Under the pieces are notes generated by a model. It worked only from the letters and a program-made list of their open reading frames with translations. It searched no databases and was not told the DNA's origin. Shown here one piece after another: positions 38,101-44,598 of a DNA stretch of 64,000 bases. The stretch is from Macrosoma leucophasiata (lineage: Eukaryota; Arthropoda; Insecta; Lepidoptera; Hedylidae): the NCBI GenBank assembly GCA_036365455.1, contig JAWQUS010000022.1, positions 7,192,001-7,256,000 of the forward strand, read 5' to 3'. The position numbers were made by a program, and so were the translations under genes. The stretch's first letter is position 1, and each line of letters begins with the position of its first letter.

Positions 38101-41100
38101 ACATGTGACACCACAGACACTTACGACCCTTTCACTGTGAAAATCGCGAAAAAGTTCACATTTAATTGAAATAAAACTATTTTTACGGATTTATCTCGCG
38201 TATATTAGACTAAAATGATTTTTAAAATCAACCCGACGTTTCGGTCGCTTTTCAGCTTCCGTGGTCCCGGGCAGACTGAGGCGACATTTGTCTGACAGAA
38301 GTTTGAAAAAATTATATGTAGCTACCTCCACGGGACCACCTTCGGGGACCACGGAAGCTGAAAAGCGACCGAAACGTCGGGTTGATTTTAAAAATCATTT
38401 TAGTTTAATATACGCGAGATAAATCCGTAAAAATAGTTTTATTTCAATGAGTGTAGCTCGCGAAAACCTAAGAACGATTCACATTTAATGTTAAAAATCA
38501 AGTGGAAACAAACCTTTGAGGTGAAGTAAACGTTTCACAAGATCTTACCAGATTGCAATGCACAAATGATGCATAAAGCCGTTCCGTGCAGTTAACGCTC
38601 TTATCTATATACATAAAACCGGTCAAGTGAGTGTCGGGCCACGCGCAGTGTAGGGTTCCGTAGTTTTTAGGTTTGATTGATGTTATGAAAAAAATAAATG
38701 AATATTTTCTGTGGAGTTGTTCAAATATTACAAGTATTACATTTGGTCGATTATTACTCGCAAACTTGTAAAGCCAACTTGGGCTTGATAGTTTTCCTTT
38801 TAATTTCGTTATATGTAGCTACTATTGCCGTAATGTTTGAATTTGTAACAACAACCGTTTAGTTGGTAGAGGGTGGTGGGGGGAGGCACTTGACTCTGAC
38901 GAAAATTAGCACTATAAAGTTAACTAAATCGAAAAATAATATAAGTGATGTACTGAGTTTTTTCCGGCAAGTTTTTCTCAGATCATATTGGCCTTTGGAA
39001 CTTTGCCGGTGAATGACAAAGAATGACTCTTTTTCTTTTCTTTTTACTCTTTGTTATCAGTTTGTAAAGGGGAAAAGAGACATTCTATATACTCTCTGAT
39101 ATACTTTTACATTAGTTTATTACATTTAGTTTTATCTTAGTGATATTCTTGACTTTACATATATTTTTTATCTTGTTTGACATGTATATCAATTGTTATT
39201 AGCTTTAATTTATTTTGTTTGTTTTTGACGTGTCATAAGAGGTGCCTGTCACCCTAAATGAATAAATGAGTTTCTGATTCTGATTCTGATTCTGACTTAT
39301 ATTATTTTTCGATGAACCTAACATTTTTGAGAGACCTTTCCAACGATATCCCACAATATATAGAAAAGGAAAAATATAATAAAAAATCCATGCGTTACAT
39401 GTAGGGGAGGCCTATACATTTTTTTTTCATGTGTTAATTCTACCACTTTGTAGGCCGGACAGACAGACAGACAGACGGACATGGCGAAACTATAAGGGTT
39501 CCTTGTTTACTACGGAACTCTAAAAGCATGCATGCACCGAAGCATGCAGTTCACATACATATTATGAAAATAATGCTATAAAAAAATTAGGGATCAAAAT
39601 GCAGATGCGTTGCCATCTGAGACCTGTGGAATTAGTTGTTATGTCTCTGTGATAGATATTACGGGGGTATAAGTCTTAAATTAGGTTGCGGCTCGGAGTG
39701 ACTCATGAAAAAGTGTAACGCCCGGTAACGTAACGATGAGTCACCGAACGAGAGAGAGGCCTGCCGGACCGGCGAATGCCTTTCTACCGAGGAAAAGACG
39801 TTGTCACGTAAAATCTTCGCCCCTAAAACCGACTTTACAGGCAACCAGTTTTTGTATGATTCAGATAGGTTAGGTAATCGAGTCTCAACACGGAACTCTA
39901 CCAGTAATTTATTCTGGTGGTAGAGAGCTCTAGTGGAGGAGCTCGCGGGCATAGACACCACCGTATTACCTAATATACTTGCCGCTAAATGGTAGTGTTC
40001 AGCACTATCGTGTTCCGGTCAGGTGGTAATGTCTGGCCCTGTAATTTCCGCCACCAAGGCATTACACCTTAGGCCTCAGGAGTGGAAGCGCATCTGCATT
40101 TTGACCTTCGTCTTTGTGTAGGTGTCTATAGCCTGCAGTCATCACTTAACATCAATGTGAACTGCATGCTTGTTTGCCACTTCCAATACATAATAACAAA
40201 AATACCATCACATAAAACTCGATCTATTTGGTCGTGGTACCATCCATATTCGCATTTATCAACGTATACAATAGTATAGGTCGCGCCAGGTAAAAAGAAC
40301 GCTGGCAGTCAAGCTGCGCGTCATGTGTTTTTATTTCATTTTATGTTATTCTATGTAAAATAGTTTTCAATCTGCCTACCAATACCCGAAACCGCAAGCG
40401 AAAGCTAGATCAAAAATAAACCAATAGGGCTAGTACTTTCGTGCGCGAGTGTACCGATGCGCGAACACATCCCTTCTACTTTCTTCCAGCGTTCTTTTTA
40501 CGTGGCGCGACCTATAACATGCAATTATGCTTATAAAACAAAACTATTGTACATCAGCCTCCGAAGTAGATGCAGTCAAGTATTACATAACCTCTTGCAA
40601 GACCGCATTTCGTTGCACCAATGATGTATTTACCTGTTTCACACACGCCTCTATGGGTGCATATATTAAATGCCTATTACAACAGTAATGATATATTTTT
40701 TACTGGTCGTCCGCCCCGGCTTCGTACGTGTCCTATGTTACTACTGAACGGTGATAATCACACTTCACACTATCATACTAATTATTATAAATTTGTAAGT
40801 TTCTTTGTTTGGATGTTTGGATGTTTGTCCGTCAATCATGTCGAAACTACTGAACAGATTTTGATGAAATTTGTTACACAGATAGGGTATTAGTTGACTT
40901 TTTATGTAATTGAAGTGGTTAACAAGCATGCAGTTCAATGATGACTGCAGCCTATAGACACCCACACAAAGACCAAGGTCAAAATGCAGATGCGTTACCA
41001 CTCCTGAGGCCTAAGGTGTTATGCCTCTTTGGCGGAAATTACAGGGCCGTACATTACCACCTGACCGGAACACGATAGAGCTGAACACTACCATTTAGCG

Positions 41101-44100
41101 GCAAGTATATTAGGTAATGCGGTGGTGCCTACGCCCGCGAGCTCCGTCACTGGAGCTCTACCACCAGAGTAAATAACTGGTAGAGTTCCGTGTTGAGACT
41201 CGATTACCTAACCTATCTGAATCACACAAAAAAACTTAATACGTTTTTGTATAGATTATAGGATACTGTTTATCCCGAAAATGTTTCTGTGGGATGCCAT
41301 GGGACGATTTGATGAGTTTCCACAGGTTAGGCGAAAAGCGACCTACACGCGGGTGGAACCGCGGGCAACAGCTAGTTATAAATAATAGCAACCCTTGATA
41401 CGTCCCACCGCTGGACACGAGTTTACATCTTGAATAATCGAGTCTAAGAAAGAGACAATCGGCTAGTTTCGACTTCGTAGAGCGTTATCTCTGCTGCTCA
41501 CTCCCATTTTTTTATGTCATTAAGTTGACAAATAAGCATACGGGCCACCTGATGGAAAGTGGTCACCGTAGCCTATGAACATTTGCAACACCAGGGGAGT
41601 TGCCAACGCGCTGCTAGCCCTGAAGGACTCTTTTGATGCCATTTTTGAAGAACCCCATATTGTAGCACCGATGGAACACCTCAGAGGGAAGTTCGTTCCA
41701 CAATTTACACGTTCTGGGCAGAAACGAACGAGAAAACCGCACCGTTGAGCACTGCCAAGTGTCCAGACAGTGAGGGTGAAACTTCTCTTTTCGGCGGGTA
41801 GTACGGTGCAGGAAAAGAGCCGGTGGCACCATGTCGAACAGTTCGACAGAGCACTCAACATTGTAGAGACGGTATAACACGCACAGACTCCCAATGTCTC
41901 TGCGCAGGCTCAAATGTTCGAGCCTGTCAGTAAGTCCTGGATCGTTCACAATACGAACAGCGCGTCTTTGCAGGGAGTCATGTGGACCAAGCTGGTATTT
42001 GGGAGCTCCCAGCCCACAAATGAGAGCAGTATTCCAGATAGGGCCGCACTTGGGCCTTATAAAGCTGTAGTAGTTGCCCCGATGTGAAATACTGCCTCGC
42101 TTTGTTAAGCATCCCCAACTTTTTGGATGCCAACTTGGTCTTACACTCCTACGTAAACAATTGTAATCCGGTGTTGATGCGAAAGAGATAACGCTCTACA
42201 GACCCGAATAAAGCCGAAGTGTCCATCCTAAGGTCGATGTCCTATATTTCTTGGTGAATACTGGACATATTATTTGTACTAAACAACTGCATACTAATAA
42301 CACAGATATAGTTTTCCAATGATATAGCATAATACGACTCAGTGGAGCACGATTCCGAACTGTACTAATTAAATGTTTAATTGGAACATGCAATAGTCTG
42401 CAATTGCAGCGGATTTTGACAGCGCTGATGGACTTATTACACGGTATTCAGGGTACGATAGCAAGGGTCAGGGTAGTGTAATAACATTTAGGGAGTTAGT
42501 GTCCTAATTAGGACGACCGGAGCGGCCCGTGTATTTGTACTGTGATTGAGTTAGGGCGCTGTCGACCGGATAGTGTAATAAGCGGCAACCCGGCGCGAGG
42601 CCACGCCCACCCTTTCTGCCGGACCCTGAATACCGTGTCGTGCAATAGCCTTTTAAGCACTACTATTTAGCGGTAGTGGACTCATTAGAACGTAATTAAT
42701 TTACATCTAACGTTTCTCAAACTTTTTTAGAGACCATACTTTTGGATAACCAAAAATTTCACGTTTTGTCTTATGCGATCTGCTTTTTAAAAAGGTTTTC
42801 GTAGCCATATGACAAAAAATGAAACACTAATAGATTTATATAGATTTGACGACCTGGTTGGTCCAGTGGTGTGAAATGAACGTTTGATTCGCATCGGAAC
42901 AATTATTTGTTTGGCCTACAGATATTTGTTTCGGGTCTGGGTGTTTGTGTATGTGTTGTTTGTATACAACAGCACCCACGACACAGGTTTATATCTAGTG
43001 TGGGGTGTGAGTGTAAGCGTATTTATTTATTATACCCTTATAGATAACCACTCTACTCCGAAACTTTTAAGACTAACTTTTTTTTTATGTAATGGATGTG
43101 GCATACAAGCATGCAGTTCACATTGATGTTAAGTGAAGACTGCAGCTTATAGACACCCACACAAAGACCAAGGTCAAAATGCAGATTCGTTACCACTCCT
43201 GAGGCCTAAGGTGTTATGCCTCTGTGCCAGAAATTACGGAGCCATACATTACCACCTGCCCGGAACACGGTAGTGCTGAACACTACCATTTAGCGGCAAG
43301 TATATTAGGTAATGTGGTGGTGCCTACGCCCGCGAGCTCCGTCACTGGAGCTCTACAATCAGTAAAAAATAATACAAAAAATATGGGGAGGGGGTGCCCC
43401 ACAACGGGAACTGTTCTAAAACTTTTCTGAAAGTAAATCGTTACAAAGACTCACTCTTCCAAAGTGTTCAATTCTGACTTACTGGATCATTCAGCATCTC
43501 TTCTATTCTCTCTTTGGGCAATTTTCCCTTCTTTGGTCGTACTACCAGCATTATACAGCCAATGTCGGGACATTTTCTGAAATACAAAAAAAAAATGTTA
43601 GGTATGTAAGTGGATCTATATTAGATCAAAAGTGTAGCACTTCCCGGGCCGAGGGCTATCTGTGGTTCTATTGGGATTTATCCATTTTCTGGTTCTTAGT
43701 TTGGTAATGTGCCCGGAGATGGCAACAGGCTCGCCACCTGGGCCAGGCTGGGTCAAAACGTATCCGGCGAAATGTGTGTGTGTGGGTGTAAAGTCCTGGG
43801 TTCGATTTCCGGGTCACAGGCTTCTTTATACTCTTATCAGTTTTAAAAAAATATATGCGTTTTCAATAATTGTATAAAAAACTCGCGAAAATTTATTGTT
43901 ACTCTTGGTAGAGCTCCAGTGACGGAGCTCGCGGGCGTAGGCACCACCGCTTTACCTAATATACTTGCCGCTAAATGGTAGTGTTCAGCACTATCGTGTT
44001 CCGGTCAGGTGGTAATTTACGGCCCTGTAATTTCCGGCACAGAGGCATAACACCTTCAGCCTCAGGAGTGGTAACGCATCTGCGTTTTGACCTTGGTTTT

Positions 44101-44551
44101 TGTGTGGGTGTCTATAGGCTGCAGTCATCACTTAACATCAATGTGAACTGCATGCTTGTTTGCCACTTCCATTACATAAAAAAAAATATTATAATTTTAA
44201 CATTCATATTGGATACTTTTGTAGTTATCTCCATCTCTTGCGACTCCTGCAAAAACTGTACCACCCCCCAGGGGATCGCTATCTACACTTTTGTTTTTTT
44301 TTTTTTTTTTTAATAATATAATCTTTATTTGGAATCAATAACAGAAAGGCGATACATTAACAAGGGAAACGATGATACCTGCAGTAGTATAAGCTGTGTC
44401 GCAGATACCAACGCCCACCTCCAAACATATATCCAAAATCATAAGTAACATATTTACTTTTTTTTTAAATGCCTATAAATCACAAAAAAGAAAAGATTGT
44501 AAGCAGATTAGCGGACTAAATAAGTAGCAAATGTAATACATATTAAATGTT

Positions 44552-44598
<47 letters not shown>

